Of a stretch of 64,000 nt of DNA, positions 45,473 through 53,292 are shown one piece after another. Location of the stretch: contig NZ_JACHBZ010000022.1 of NCBI RefSeq assembly GCF_014200575.1, positions 1 through 64,000 of the forward strand, read 5' to 3'. The position numbers were made by a program, and so were the translations under genes. The notes under the pieces are model-generated. The model had not been told where the DNA came from. It saw nothing but the letters and a program-made list of their open reading frames with translations, and ran no database searches. Every line of letters starts with the position of its first letter. The stretch's first letter is position 1. The stretch is from Mucilaginibacter saanensis (GTDB lineage: Bacteria > Bacteroidota > Bacteroidia > Sphingobacteriales > Sphingobacteriaceae).

Positions 45473-47800
45473 TTAATTAAACAGGCTTGCGGCATCAATT
45501 TCCTTTTTTTCAAGTGTGCCAGGCGCGGTAACGAAAACACGAAGCGGTGTTTGCCTTAGGCGATAGGCACCCGGTACAAGTACAGGAGCATTGTAAATAT
45601 ATTTTACTTTGATTTTATGAAAACCCTTTGCCAGTGGCAGCGCATTTTCACTTTCAGTGATCCTTTCGCCATCAATAAATAACTGGGTATCGGCGTAGGA
45701 GGCCTGGGAGAAATTATACGTGCCGTCTGCCGGTAAATTGATGTAACCATTGTACACTATGCCAAAATTTGAATTATCTTTCTTAAAAGTTTCGGCACTT
45801 AGCTTGTCTGTTATGGCCGAGTCTGGAGCCGTTGCGTAATCTAACTGATCGGGTGCGGTAAATTTATTTTTTATAAGCTTGTAGCTTAGGCCTGGTTTGT
45901 TGGCGGTGTAGTTAATAGCTGGCAGAGGTGCCCTATTGTACATTAGCGTGCGGGTGGCAATACTTCTGCGGCCAGATGGGGTAATAACCCTGGTTTTAAA
46001 CTCCCGTTTTTCGTTTGCCGGAACATAAATGGTAATTGGCGAATCATATTGGAGATCGGTATCCAGCGGGTCGCGGCCATTTAGGGTGTAATAAATTTTA
46101 GCCCCCGGTACAACAGATTTTGGCGCAAAAGTAAATTGATTACCAATAACCATGGTATCAATAACAGGCAGGGCAGTTGGTACCCGGTAATTATAATGTA
46201 TAGCATCAAGCCTTGCAAAATGCTTTGCCAGCCTTACTCCTGCAAAATCGGTATAATCTTTATTTTCGGGCTTGCTCCAGGCCACTTCTGACAAGGCAAA
46301 CAAGCGGGGCAATATCTGGTATTGTAATTTGGCTACAGTTGGCACATACTCTGTCCACAGGTTGCCTTGTGTGCCTATTACATATTGCTGTTCATCGGGT
46401 GTAAGCTCCTTTGATACGGGGTTATAGTTATAGGTTTCATCTAAAGCAGCATAGCGGCCAAAAGATACCGGCTCCTGCGGCGATCCGCTTTGATAATGGT
46501 CAAAGTAATTGCCGGTAGTTTGCGGCGTCATGATCACGTTATGTTTTTGGCGGGCGGCGGCTATACCACCTGCTTCGCCTGTCCAGCTCATTACGGTGGC
46601 GTTTGGTGCCAGGCCGCCTTCCAAAATTTCGTCCCAGCCAATAATGCTGCGGCCTTTGGAGTTTAGGAATTTTTCAATGCGCTGTATAAAATAGCTTTGC
46701 AGTTCATGCTCGTCCTTTAAGCCCTTTTCTTTAATTAAAGCCTGGCAAAAGGCCGATTCTTTCCAGGGTTGTTTATTGGCCTCGTCGCCGCCAATATGGA
46801 TGTATTTACTGGGGAAAAGTGCCATAACCTCGGTCAGTACATTCTCTAAAAAGGTAAATGTTTCTTCGGTTGGGCAGTATATGTTATTAATTTCCCGTGC
46901 AGGTACCTTACTATCTGCAGGCGGCTGGCATTTTAATTCGGGATAAGCCCTTAATGCCGCTTCGGAGTGCGCGGGCATTTCAATTTCAGGAATTACATTG
47001 ATATAGCGGGCGGCGGCAAATTTAACCACGTCCCTGATATCATCCTGCGTATAATAACCACCGTATGATAAGGAGTCGGGCCAATCGCGGTTAGTGCCAA
47101 ACATGGTTTGCATACGGTAAGCGCCAACCTGTGTTAGCTTGGGATATTGCTTTATCTCAATGCGCCAGCCCTGTCCATCAACCAAATGCCAGTGAAAATT
47201 ATTGAGCTTATAAGCCGCCATCAGCTCTATCACTTTTTTAACCTGGGGCACTGTGAAAAAATGACGCGAAACATCCAGCATCATTCCACGGTAGCCGAAT
47301 CTTGGTGCATCATCAATGGTTACGCAAGGCAATTTCTCAGTAACAGATACTTCAACCGGGAACAATTGAAGGAGAGTCTGGATACCGTAAAACAAGCCTG
47401 CATCCTTACCTATAATGGTTATGCGATGTGGTGTTATGCTTAGTTTATATCCTTCTTTAGGTAGCTTGGCCGATCCTTTGGCTGTAAGTATAAGCCGGGT
47501 GCCGGTGTTTAATTTAGTGCGGGCGTTGTATTTGGATACTTTATTATTAAAATGGCGGCTGTTGAGTAAAAAATCTTTCAGGAAAATAACGTTCCTGTCG
47601 TTAATATTATCGGCTTTGATCTGGGTGAGCGAGCTAAAAACAAATACGCCCTGGGCTTTTGTTAAGGAGGCCGGAGCGGGAATAATACCCAGGTGAGGGT
47701 CATTATCGGTGGTTTGTGCATTGGCCTGATTGGTGATTGCCAGCATAATGCATAGCGCAGCAAAGACATATTTTACCCTGGAAATGTAGTTTTGATTCAT
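45473..47800 (-). CDS. GH20 beta-N-acetylhexosaminidase with C-terminal PA14-like domain
   Basis: The 775-residue secreted enzyme has a signal peptide (ends NQANAQ) and a GH20 N-terminal domain (about 35-155). Its GH20 barrel (about 158-500) includes RGMMLDVSRHFF, FHWHLVDGQGWR, PEIEMPAHSEAAL and KYIHIGGDEANK near 333-344, whose D-E pair is catalytic. A chitobiase-type C-terminal sandwich (about 545-610) precedes a PA14-like module (about 650-775; GYINLPADGTYNFSQ, TQLFIDGERI). It removes terminal GlcNAc or GalNAc. Unlike the GH20 of the sialic acid locus it has no SGNH domain. It probably works with the neighbouring mannosidases on N-glycans. Confidence 0.92.
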   Translation of the reverse strand: MNQNYISRVKYVFAALCIMLAITNQANAQTTDNDPHLGIIPAPASLTKAQGVFVFSSLTQIKADNINDRNVIFLKDFLLNSRHFNNKVSKYNARTKLNTGTRLILTAKGSAKLPKEGYKLSITPHRITIIGKDAGLFYGIQTLLQLFPVEVSVTEKLPCVTIDDAPRFGYRGMMLDVSRHFFTVPQVKKVIELMAAYKLNNFHWHLVDGQGWRIEIKQYPKLTQVGAYRMQTMFGTNRDWPDSLSYGGYYTQDDIRDVVKFAAARYINVIPEIEMPAHSEAALRAYPELKCQPPADSKVPAREINNIYCPTEETFTFLENVLTEVMALFPSKYIHIGGDEANKQPWKESAFCQALIKEKGLKDEHELQSYFIQRIEKFLNSKGRSIIGWDEILEGGLAPNATVMSWTGEAGGIAAARQKHNVIMTPQTTGNYFDHYQSGSPQEPVSFGRYAALDETYNYNPVSKELTPDEQQYVIGTQGNLWTEYVPTVAKLQYQILPRLFALSEVAWSKPENKDYTDFAGVRLAKHFARLDAIHYNYRVPTALPVIDTMVIGNQFTFAPKSVVPGAKIYYTLNGRDPLDTDLQYDSPITIYVPANEKREFKTRVITPSGRRSIATRTLMYNRAPLPAINYTANKPGLSYKLIKNKFTAPDQLDYATAPDSAITDKLSAETFKKDNSNFGIVYNGYINLPADGTYNFSQASYADTQLFIDGERITESENALPLAKGFHKIKVKYIYNAPVLVPGAYRLRQTPLRVFVTAPGTLEKKEIDAASLFN

Positions 47801-47989
47801 AGTTGAGTTAGGAAAGGAAATGAATAAACCGGATTGTTCTTTGCTAAAATACTTTATAATAATTTAACGTTTGGCACAATGATTTATGTAACAAATAATT
47901 GACAATGGAAATGGGTAACTTTTAAGCTGGTTTATACTGCGGATATTGCATAAAAGTTGGCAAATGTTTAATCTAAATTTAAAGTCCAT

Positions 47990-48004
47990 GGTAATAGTAT
48001 TACC
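47990..48004. promoter_or_regulatory. Short perfect inverted repeat upstream of the SnoaL-like gene
   Basis: GGTAATA-G-TATTACC lies 50 bases before the start at 48055, in the divergent region with the GH20 gene. It could be an operator; there is no other support. Confidence 0.25.
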
Positions 48005-48054
48005 TTATTTATCAATAACTTTATAGTAAATAACCACCATTAAAACCACCAATT

Positions 48055-48423
48055 ATGAACACACAAGAAGTAGCTGACAAATTGATACAGCTTTGCCGCG
48101 AAGGCAGGAATGTAGAGGCTATAAATGAACTTTATGCAGATCATGTAGTGAGTTATGAACCTAAAGGTTCACATGCCGAATTAACAGAAGGTAAAGCAGG
48201 TGTATTGGATAAAACGCAACAATGGTATGAAATGGTAGAAGAAGTGCATAGTGGTACTATTTCGGACCCTATTGTTACAGGTAACTTTTTTACCTGCGCT
48301 ATGGATATGGACGTAACTTATAAAGGGATGGGCAGAAGCGAGATGAACGAGATTTGCGTTTATGAAGTTAAGGACGGGAAAATAGTTTCTGAAAGGTTCC
48401 ATTATGATGCCCCTGAGCAATAG
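48055..48423 (+). CDS. SnoaL-like / NTF2-family protein
   Basis: The 122-residue cytoplasmic protein fits the NTF2/SnoaL fold by length and pattern. An N-terminal helix (QEVADKLIQLCREGRNVEAI) leads into LYADHVVSYEP, then alternating strands around VTGNFFTCAMDMDVTYKG, and the closing EICVYEVKDGKIVSERFHYD. Family members include small enzymes and binding proteins, and no catalytic residues can be assigned here. It is a single gene followed by a good terminator at 48468. Confidence 0.75.
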   Translation: MNTQEVADKLIQLCREGRNVEAINELYADHVVSYEPKGSHAELTEGKAGVLDKTQQWYEMVEEVHSGTISDPIVTGNFFTCAMDMDVTYKGMGRSEMNEICVYEVKDGKIVSERFHYDAPEQ

Positions 48424-48467
48424 GGCATATCTCTTTTATTTAAAATTAACCACTATAAACCTAAAGT

Positions 48468-48497
48468 CCCCGGTTGCTTGTGCACCGGGGCTTTTTT
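48468..48497 (+). terminator. Rho-independent terminator after the SnoaL-like gene
   Basis: CCCCGGT pairs with ACCGGGG around TGCTTGTGC, followed by CTTTTTTG. Confidence 0.85.
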
Positions 48498-48601
48498 GTG
48501 AGGGGAGTTTTGCCCCTGCTTTTTACAAAAGCCTGTTTCCGTTTACCGTCAGTTTTTAACATCTTTACAGTTACACAAAATATATAATCAAGAATCAGTT
48601 T

Positions 48602-49006
48602 ATGCAGCATTGGTTAGTAAAATCAGAACCATTTAAATATAGTTGGGAAAAGTTTAATAAGGATGGGCGTACCTTTTGGGATGGCGTACGCAATTACCAG
48701 GCCCGTAATAATTTAAGAGCCATGGAAGAGGGCGACCTGGTGTTGTTTTACCATAGTAACGAGGGTAAAGAGGTTGTAGGTATTGCCAAAGTGGTAAAGG
48801 AAGCTTATCAGGATCCAACTACGCCCGATCCTAATTGGGTTGTTGTTGATCTGTCGCCGGTTGAAACGCTTAAGAACCCGGTAACGCTTGAAGTTATTAA
48901 AGCTGATGAACAATTGAAAGATGTTGGTTTAGTAAAGCAGGGGCGCTTATCAGTAATGGGATTAAAACGCGAGGAGTTTGACCGTATATTAGAATTGGGA
49001 AGTTAA
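48602..49006 (+). CDS. EVE domain-containing protein
   Basis: The 134-residue protein is a single EVE (PUA-like) domain. WLVKSEPFKYSWEKF, then GRTFWDGVRNYQARNNLRAM and GDLVLFYHSN are the family's signature blocks, and the ends fit a complete domain. EVE and related YTH/ASCH folds bind modified bases in DNA or RNA. No restriction enzyme is fused or adjacent. Its TAA stop overlaps the next ATG (TAATG), so it is translationally coupled to a secreted carbohydrate-binding protein. That is an unexpected pairing. Confidence 0.9.
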   Translation: MQHWLVKSEPFKYSWEKFNKDGRTFWDGVRNYQARNNLRAMEEGDLVLFYHSNEGKEVVGIAKVVKEAYQDPTTPDPNWVVVDLSPVETLKNPVTLEVIKADEQLKDVGLVKQGRLSVMGLKREEFDRILELGS

Positions 49007-50157
49007 TGATGAATACCAAAACCTTAACACAGCATTTAAAATCAACAGGCCTGTCTTTTATTAAGTCAGGCTTAATTGTTTCTACTCTATTTATTCCTGC
49101 CAGATCAAAAGCCCAGGATGCTTTTAAAGGATTGGAAAACCTATTTACCGTACCCGAAGGTTATGTGGTAAAACATACTGCACAAGCCCCGGCAATTGAT
49201 GGCGATATTAATGACGCCGTATGGCAGCAAGCCCGCTGGACTAATGATTTTGTAGATATTGAAGGTAGCCTAAAACCCCGCCCGGCATTACAAACCAATA
49301 TTAAAATGCTTTGGGACGATAGCTGTTTGTACATAGCTGCCCGCATACATGACCCGCAGGTTTGGGCCCGCATTAAAAACCATGATGAGATAGTTTACCA
49401 TGATAATGATTTTGAGATATTTATTGATCCGGCCAATACCGGGCACAACTATTATGAAATTGAGGTGAACGCCGTGAACACCATTTTTGACCTGTTTTTA
49501 CCAAAGCCTTACCGAAGCCATGGGAGTGCCGTAATAGGCTGGGATGCAAAAGGGTTACGCAGTGCAGTAAAAATACAGGGAACGCTGAACAATACTGCTG
49601 ATACCGACGAAGGCTGGACGGTTGAACTGGCTATTCCATTTAAGGCCGTTAATCCAGGGTTTATGGCTGTTGTACCGCATGACGGCAGTTTATGGCGCAT
49701 CAATTTTTCAAGGGTGGAGTATGATACGGAGATAAAGAACGGACAAAATGTAAAACTAAAGGATGCTGCGTCTGGCCGCGACTTGCCCGAGCATAACTGG
49801 GTATGGTCTGCACAGGGGGTAATCAATATGCATTTCCCCGAGCGCTGGGGCTATCTGTTATTCAGCAATCACACAGCCGATGATGTGGTGTTTGAAATAC
49901 CTTATGCCGAGCAGCAAAAAAAATATTTGTGGCTGGTTTATTACCGCCAAAAGGAGTGGTTTAATCGTACTCATGAGTATGCGCAAACATTAAAAGAATT
50001 AGGTATTGAAAGTGGCTATAACATTTTAAAAAATTTTAATAACTTACGTCTTGAAGCTACTAAACACCAGTTTATAGTTTCAATTAACGATAAGGAAAAT
50101 AAAATAACCTATACCCTAAATCAGGATGGGTTAATTGAACCTATAACCACTAATTAA
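49006..50157 (+). CDS. Secreted CBM9-like carbohydrate-binding protein
   Basis: The 383-residue protein has a signal peptide (about 1-37, ends RSKAQ). A 'carbohydrate-binding family 9-like' (DOMON-type) domain follows, with APAIDGDINDAVWQQARWTN, LWDDSCLYIAARIHDPQVWA and DNDFEIFIDPANTGHNYYEI. The C-terminal third (about 300-383) is mixed helix and strand without a recognised motif. Such proteins are exported and bind sugars or haem. The gene overlaps the EVE gene by one base and precedes a GHL10-like gene by seven bases. A second ATG at 49009 is equally possible. Confidence 0.82.
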   Translation: MMNTKTLTQHLKSTGLSFIKSGLIVSTLFIPARSKAQDAFKGLENLFTVPEGYVVKHTAQAPAIDGDINDAVWQQARWTNDFVDIEGSLKPRPALQTNIKMLWDDSCLYIAARIHDPQVWARIKNHDEIVYHDNDFEIFIDPANTGHNYYEIEVNAVNTIFDLFLPKPYRSHGSAVIGWDAKGLRSAVKIQGTLNNTADTDEGWTVELAIPFKAVNPGFMAVVPHDGSLWRINFSRVEYDTEIKNGQNVKLKDAASGRDLPEHNWVWSAQGVINMHFPERWGYLLFSNHTADDVVFEIPYAEQQKKYLWLVYYRQKEWFNRTHEYAQTLKELGIESGYNILKNFNNLRLEATKHQFIVSINDKENKITYTLNQDGLIEPITTN

Positions 50158-50164
50158 TACTGCC

Positions 50165-51247
50165 ATGAACAAGCGCGAATTTTTAAAAGCCGGTTTATTA
50201 GCTACCGTTGCATCACAATTACCGTTAACGGGCAAGGCTGCGGCTATTGCCGTAAGTAAAAAGAAAAAGGCCATGAAAAACTGGATCTGGATCAATCCTA
50301 ACCTAAAGGATACAGACGATGATCTCAAAACCAACTATGCAGCTTACAAAGCCGCTGGTATTACCGGGATATTTTTTGAAAACGATAGTGAAAGGCATTT
50401 TCGCGCTGCAAAAGCAAATGGAATAGAGGCTCACCGCTGGATATGGACCTTTAACCGGGCCGAAATGATTACCGAGCATCCGGAGTGGTACAGCAAAAAC
50501 CGTAATGGCGATTCATGTGCCGATAAACCTCCCTATGTAACATATTACAGATGGCTTTGTCCTTCGCGACCCGAGGTTGAGAACTACCTGACCGATATAG
50601 TTGATAAGGTTTTGGCCAAGGATTATGTTGACGGTATACATCTTGATTATGTACGTTATTGCGATGTAATACTGCCAGTAAATCTTTGGGATAAATATAA
50701 AATTGAGCAAACTAAAGAACTGCCCGAGTATGATTATTGTTATTGCGAGGTTTGCCAGGCCAAGTTCAAAGAGCAATACGGACAGGATGTTAAGGCGATT
50801 CAGTACCCGGATGCAAGCCTTTCGTGGCGTTTGTTCAGGTACGGAAACATTATCAGGGTGGTGAACAGTATTTCGGCAGTGGCCCGCCAGCATAAAAAAC
50901 AAATTACTGCGGCGGTATTTCCCACTCCGGAGGTAGCACGCCGTAATGTGCGGCAAGACTGGACAAACTTCAAGCTCGATGGCGTATGCCCAATGATATA
51001 TCACGGCTTTTACAAAGAGGGCGTAAGCTGGATAGGTAACGCCGTTGCAGAAGGTATTCATTTTTTAGACGGGAAATTTCCGTTGTATGCCGGTCTTTAT
51101 TTGTCTGATTTTAAAAACGGCGAAGAGGTGCGTGCAGGCATACAGTATGCTTTAAAAAATGGAGCATCAGGTGTTTCTTTCTTCGGTAAAGTTACGCCGG
51201 AGGTACTGGATATTTTGAAGCAGGAAACAAGTGCAATGAAAGCATGA
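50165..51247 (+). CDS. GHL10-like putative glycoside hydrolase
   Basis: The 360-residue exported protein has an N-terminus of the type found on Tat or Sec substrates (MNKREFLKAGLLATVASQLP). Its barrel matches the glycosyl-hydrolase-like 10 family: WIWINPNLKDTDDDLKTNY, AAGITGIFFENDSE, AHRWIWTFNRAEMI, VDGIHLDYVRYC and CPMIYHGFYKEGVSWI. VDGIHLDYVR carries the conserved acidic residue. Members are predicted to cut peptidoglycan-like or other glycans, and few are characterised. It forms a compact unit with the CBM9-like gene and a dispersed-repeat element follows its 3' end. Confidence 0.78.
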   Translation: MNKREFLKAGLLATVASQLPLTGKAAAIAVSKKKKAMKNWIWINPNLKDTDDDLKTNYAAYKAAGITGIFFENDSERHFRAAKANGIEAHRWIWTFNRAEMITEHPEWYSKNRNGDSCADKPPYVTYYRWLCPSRPEVENYLTDIVDKVLAKDYVDGIHLDYVRYCDVILPVNLWDKYKIEQTKELPEYDYCYCEVCQAKFKEQYGQDVKAIQYPDASLSWRLFRYGNIIRVVNSISAVARQHKKQITAAVFPTPEVARRNVRQDWTNFKLDGVCPMIYHGFYKEGVSWIGNAVAEGIHFLDGKFPLYAGLYLSDFKNGEEVRAGIQYALKNGASGVSFFGKVTPEVLDILKQETSAMKA

Positions 51248-51274
51248 GCTAATCATTAGCACCGTTAAAAGGGG

Positions 51275-51346
51275 TTGTCACCCTGAGCTTGTCGAAGGGG
51301 TGAGCGCAGCGGCCACACCGCCATGGTTCTACAAGCTCACGTGATA
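51275..51346. repeat. Dispersed inverted-repeat element
   Basis: GTCACCCTGAGCTTGTCGAA at the left is loosely inverted to TTCTACAAGCTCACGTGATA at the right, about 70 bases in all. The left arm is a phrase often met between genes in Bacteroidota, so this is probably a REP/MITE-like element. Confidence 0.55.
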
Positions 51347-51451
51347 GTCTGTTTTATTTTTTAACCGGCAAACTTTATTTTCCATGACACTTTAAAGCCG
51401 TTTGGAATACCAAAATGGCTTTGTACTTTTACCGGCACAATAACCGCTACT

Positions 51452-52435
51452 ATGAACTACAGAGATTTTAAAGGTACTGCAATAGCCGAAGTTGGCTTAG
51501 GTACCTGGCAACTGGGCAGTGCCGATTGGGGGAATATAAACGAGGATGACGCCATTAATATATTAAAAACCTATACTGATGCAGGGGGTAATTTTTTAGA
51601 TACTGCCGATGTATATGGTATGGGCGTGAGCGAAACGGTGATAGGTAAATTCCTGAAAGCGGTTAATCACCCGGTTTATGTTGCTACCAAGTTGGGCAGG
51701 AGGGGAGATGCACCTAACGGATGGCCACAGAACTTTACCTACGATGCCATGAAACGGCAGACCGAAGATTCATTAAGGCACCTGGATATTCCGCGGTTAT
51801 TTTTAGAACAGCTGCATTGCATCCCTACCACAGAACTGCAATCAGGGAAAGTATTTGATCATTTGCGTAGCTTACAGCAGCAAGGGTTGATAACTCATTT
51901 TGGTGCAAGTGTGGAAACTTCAGAAGAAGCCTTGATTTGCCTGGAGCAGGAAGGCTTAGCATCGTTACAGATCATATTTAACCTGTTCAGGCAGCATGTG
52001 GCTGATGAGGTATTTGCCCGCGCTGCAAAAAAAGGAGTGGCCATTATTGTACGTGTACCATTGGCCAGTGGTTTACTGTCGGGCAGGTTTGATGCACAAA
52101 CCCAGTTTGCCGCTAATGATCACCGTAACTACAATGCTAATGGTGATGCATTTAATGCGGGCGAAACATTTTCTGGTATTGAGTTTAAGGAGGGAATAAC
52201 ATTAGCCGACAAAATAAAAAATCTGCTGCCGGATAATCGCATGCCGCAATGGGCTATCAGATGGATTCTTGACCATCCGGAAGTTACCACCGTAATACCA
52301 GGAGCATCAAAGATGGCACAAGTTAACAGTAACGTGGAAGCATCATTTTTACCGCATTTACCGGAGGCAATTCATAAAGACTTAAGGGAGCTATACAACG
52401 CTGAGATATATGATAAAATAAGAGGCCATTTTTAG
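51452..52435 (+). CDS. Aldo/keto reductase
   Basis: The 327-residue cytoplasmic NADPH-type oxidoreductase has an (alpha/beta)8 barrel with the family's catalytic set. LDTADVYGMGVSE has Asp and Tyr, VATKLGRRG has Lys, and LEQLHCIP has His in the usual position. The cofactor-binding end is WAIRWILDHPEVTTVIPGAS. It resembles the general stress-type YhdN/perakine-reductase group. The substrate cannot be predicted. It is a single gene between two dispersed repeats. Confidence 0.92.
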   Translation: MNYRDFKGTAIAEVGLGTWQLGSADWGNINEDDAINILKTYTDAGGNFLDTADVYGMGVSETVIGKFLKAVNHPVYVATKLGRRGDAPNGWPQNFTYDAMKRQTEDSLRHLDIPRLFLEQLHCIPTTELQSGKVFDHLRSLQQQGLITHFGASVETSEEALICLEQEGLASLQIIFNLFRQHVADEVFARAAKKGVAIIVRVPLASGLLSGRFDAQTQFAANDHRNYNANGDAFNAGETFSGIEFKEGITLADKIKNLLPDNRMPQWAIRWILDHPEVTTVIPGASKMAQVNSNVEASFLPHLPEAIHKDLRELYNAEIYDKIRGHF

Positions 52436-52458
52436 GAGAGTCTTTTGTTTATCATTTT

Positions 52459-52538
52459 GTTATGCTGAACGGAGTGAAGCATCTGTTTTACAACATATAT
52501 AGTTCATGAACAGATCCTTCGCTACGCTCAGGATGACA
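52459..52538. repeat. Dispersed inverted-repeat element
   Basis: TGCTGAACGGAGTGAAGCAT on the left is inverted, with mismatches, to ATCCTTCGCTACGCTCAGGA on the right, about 80 bases in all. Phrases of this kind recur between genes in many Bacteroidota. It lies between the aldo/keto reductase (+) and the MarR gene (-). Confidence 0.6.
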
Positions 52539-52582
52539 AAAAGAAAAGAAAGTCTTTGCCCCTTAATCCTTTTTCAAAGGAC

Positions 52583-53044
52583 CTATCCTCTCAGCTTATC
52601 CAGCAGATCGCTGAGTACACTGGCTTCTTCCTCGGTGATGTTATTTTTCAGAAATTCTTTGGTTTTAAACTCGGCGTCCATTTTGGCAAGCGTTTGTAAA
52701 CCCAGCTCGCTGATGCGGATATCAACAGCACGCCTGTCTTTATTATTGGTACATCGTGATACCAATTCCTTTTGTATCAAACGGTCAACTATCCGCGATG
52801 CATCAGACATTTTATCAATCATGCGCTCCTTCAGCAAGTTAATAGTGGCAGGTTTTGGATACTGTCCCCTTAATATCCGCAGGATATTAAATTGCTGTTG
52901 TGTAAGGTTATATTTATCAAAATGGCATTTAAAAAAGTTACTTAACCAGCCGTCCGTGTATGCAATATTAATTGCAACTTTATGATAATTATCTTCAAAA
53001 TTGGTGCTTTGTATTTCGTCGTCAATACGCATAATATGTAACAA
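52583..53044 (-). CDS. MarR-family transcriptional regulator
   Basis: The 153-residue regulator has the MarR winged helix-turn-helix. LTQQQFNILRILRGQYPKPA then TINLLKERMIDKMSDASRIV forms the recognition unit (about 50-90), followed by the wing RCTNNKDRRAVDIRISELG. Terminal helices would form the dimer. The ligand is unknown and no clear palindrome was noticed upstream. It may control its own gene or the convergent aldo/keto reductase, but neither is supported directly. Confidence 0.9.
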   Translation of the reverse strand: MLHIMRIDDEIQSTNFEDNYHKVAINIAYTDGWLSNFFKCHFDKYNLTQQQFNILRILRGQYPKPATINLLKERMIDKMSDASRIVDRLIQKELVSRCTNNKDRRAVDIRISELGLQTLAKMDAEFKTKEFLKNNITEEEASVLSDLLDKLRG

Positions 53045-53114
53045 TCAGGTAACATGCAAATATGTTTATTTATTTTTAATTTGTTTACATATATGCCTGC
53101 TGTTATATTATTAA

Positions 53115-53291
53115 TTACTTTTTATTAACATCTGAAGTGTCTTCATTATCAGTTGATTCTGTTTTTCCATAACCCCAGGGGCAGTGTAAACATTTATTTT
53201 TACAACAATAGCCGCGTTTTAAATGATACTCCTTTGTAAAAACAAAGTTGCCATCTTCATTTATGTAATAATCAATGCCTTGCTGTAGCAT
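53115..53291 (-). CDS. Small cysteine-rich DUF5522-type protein
   Basis: This 58-codon gene encodes a peptide beginning MLQQGIDYYINEDGNFVFTK, with the cysteine cluster YCCKNKCLHCPWGY near residues 28-41 and an acidic tail. The motif G-x-C-C-x-x-x-C-x-x-C-P matches the DUF5522 family of short proteins, which presumably bind a metal. It starts one base after the exonuclease stop, so it belongs to that transcript. The function is unknown. Confidence 0.75.
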   Translation of the reverse strand: MLQQGIDYYINEDGNFVFTKEYHLKRGYCCKNKCLHCPWGYGKTESTDNEDTSDVNKK

Positions 53292-53292
53292 T

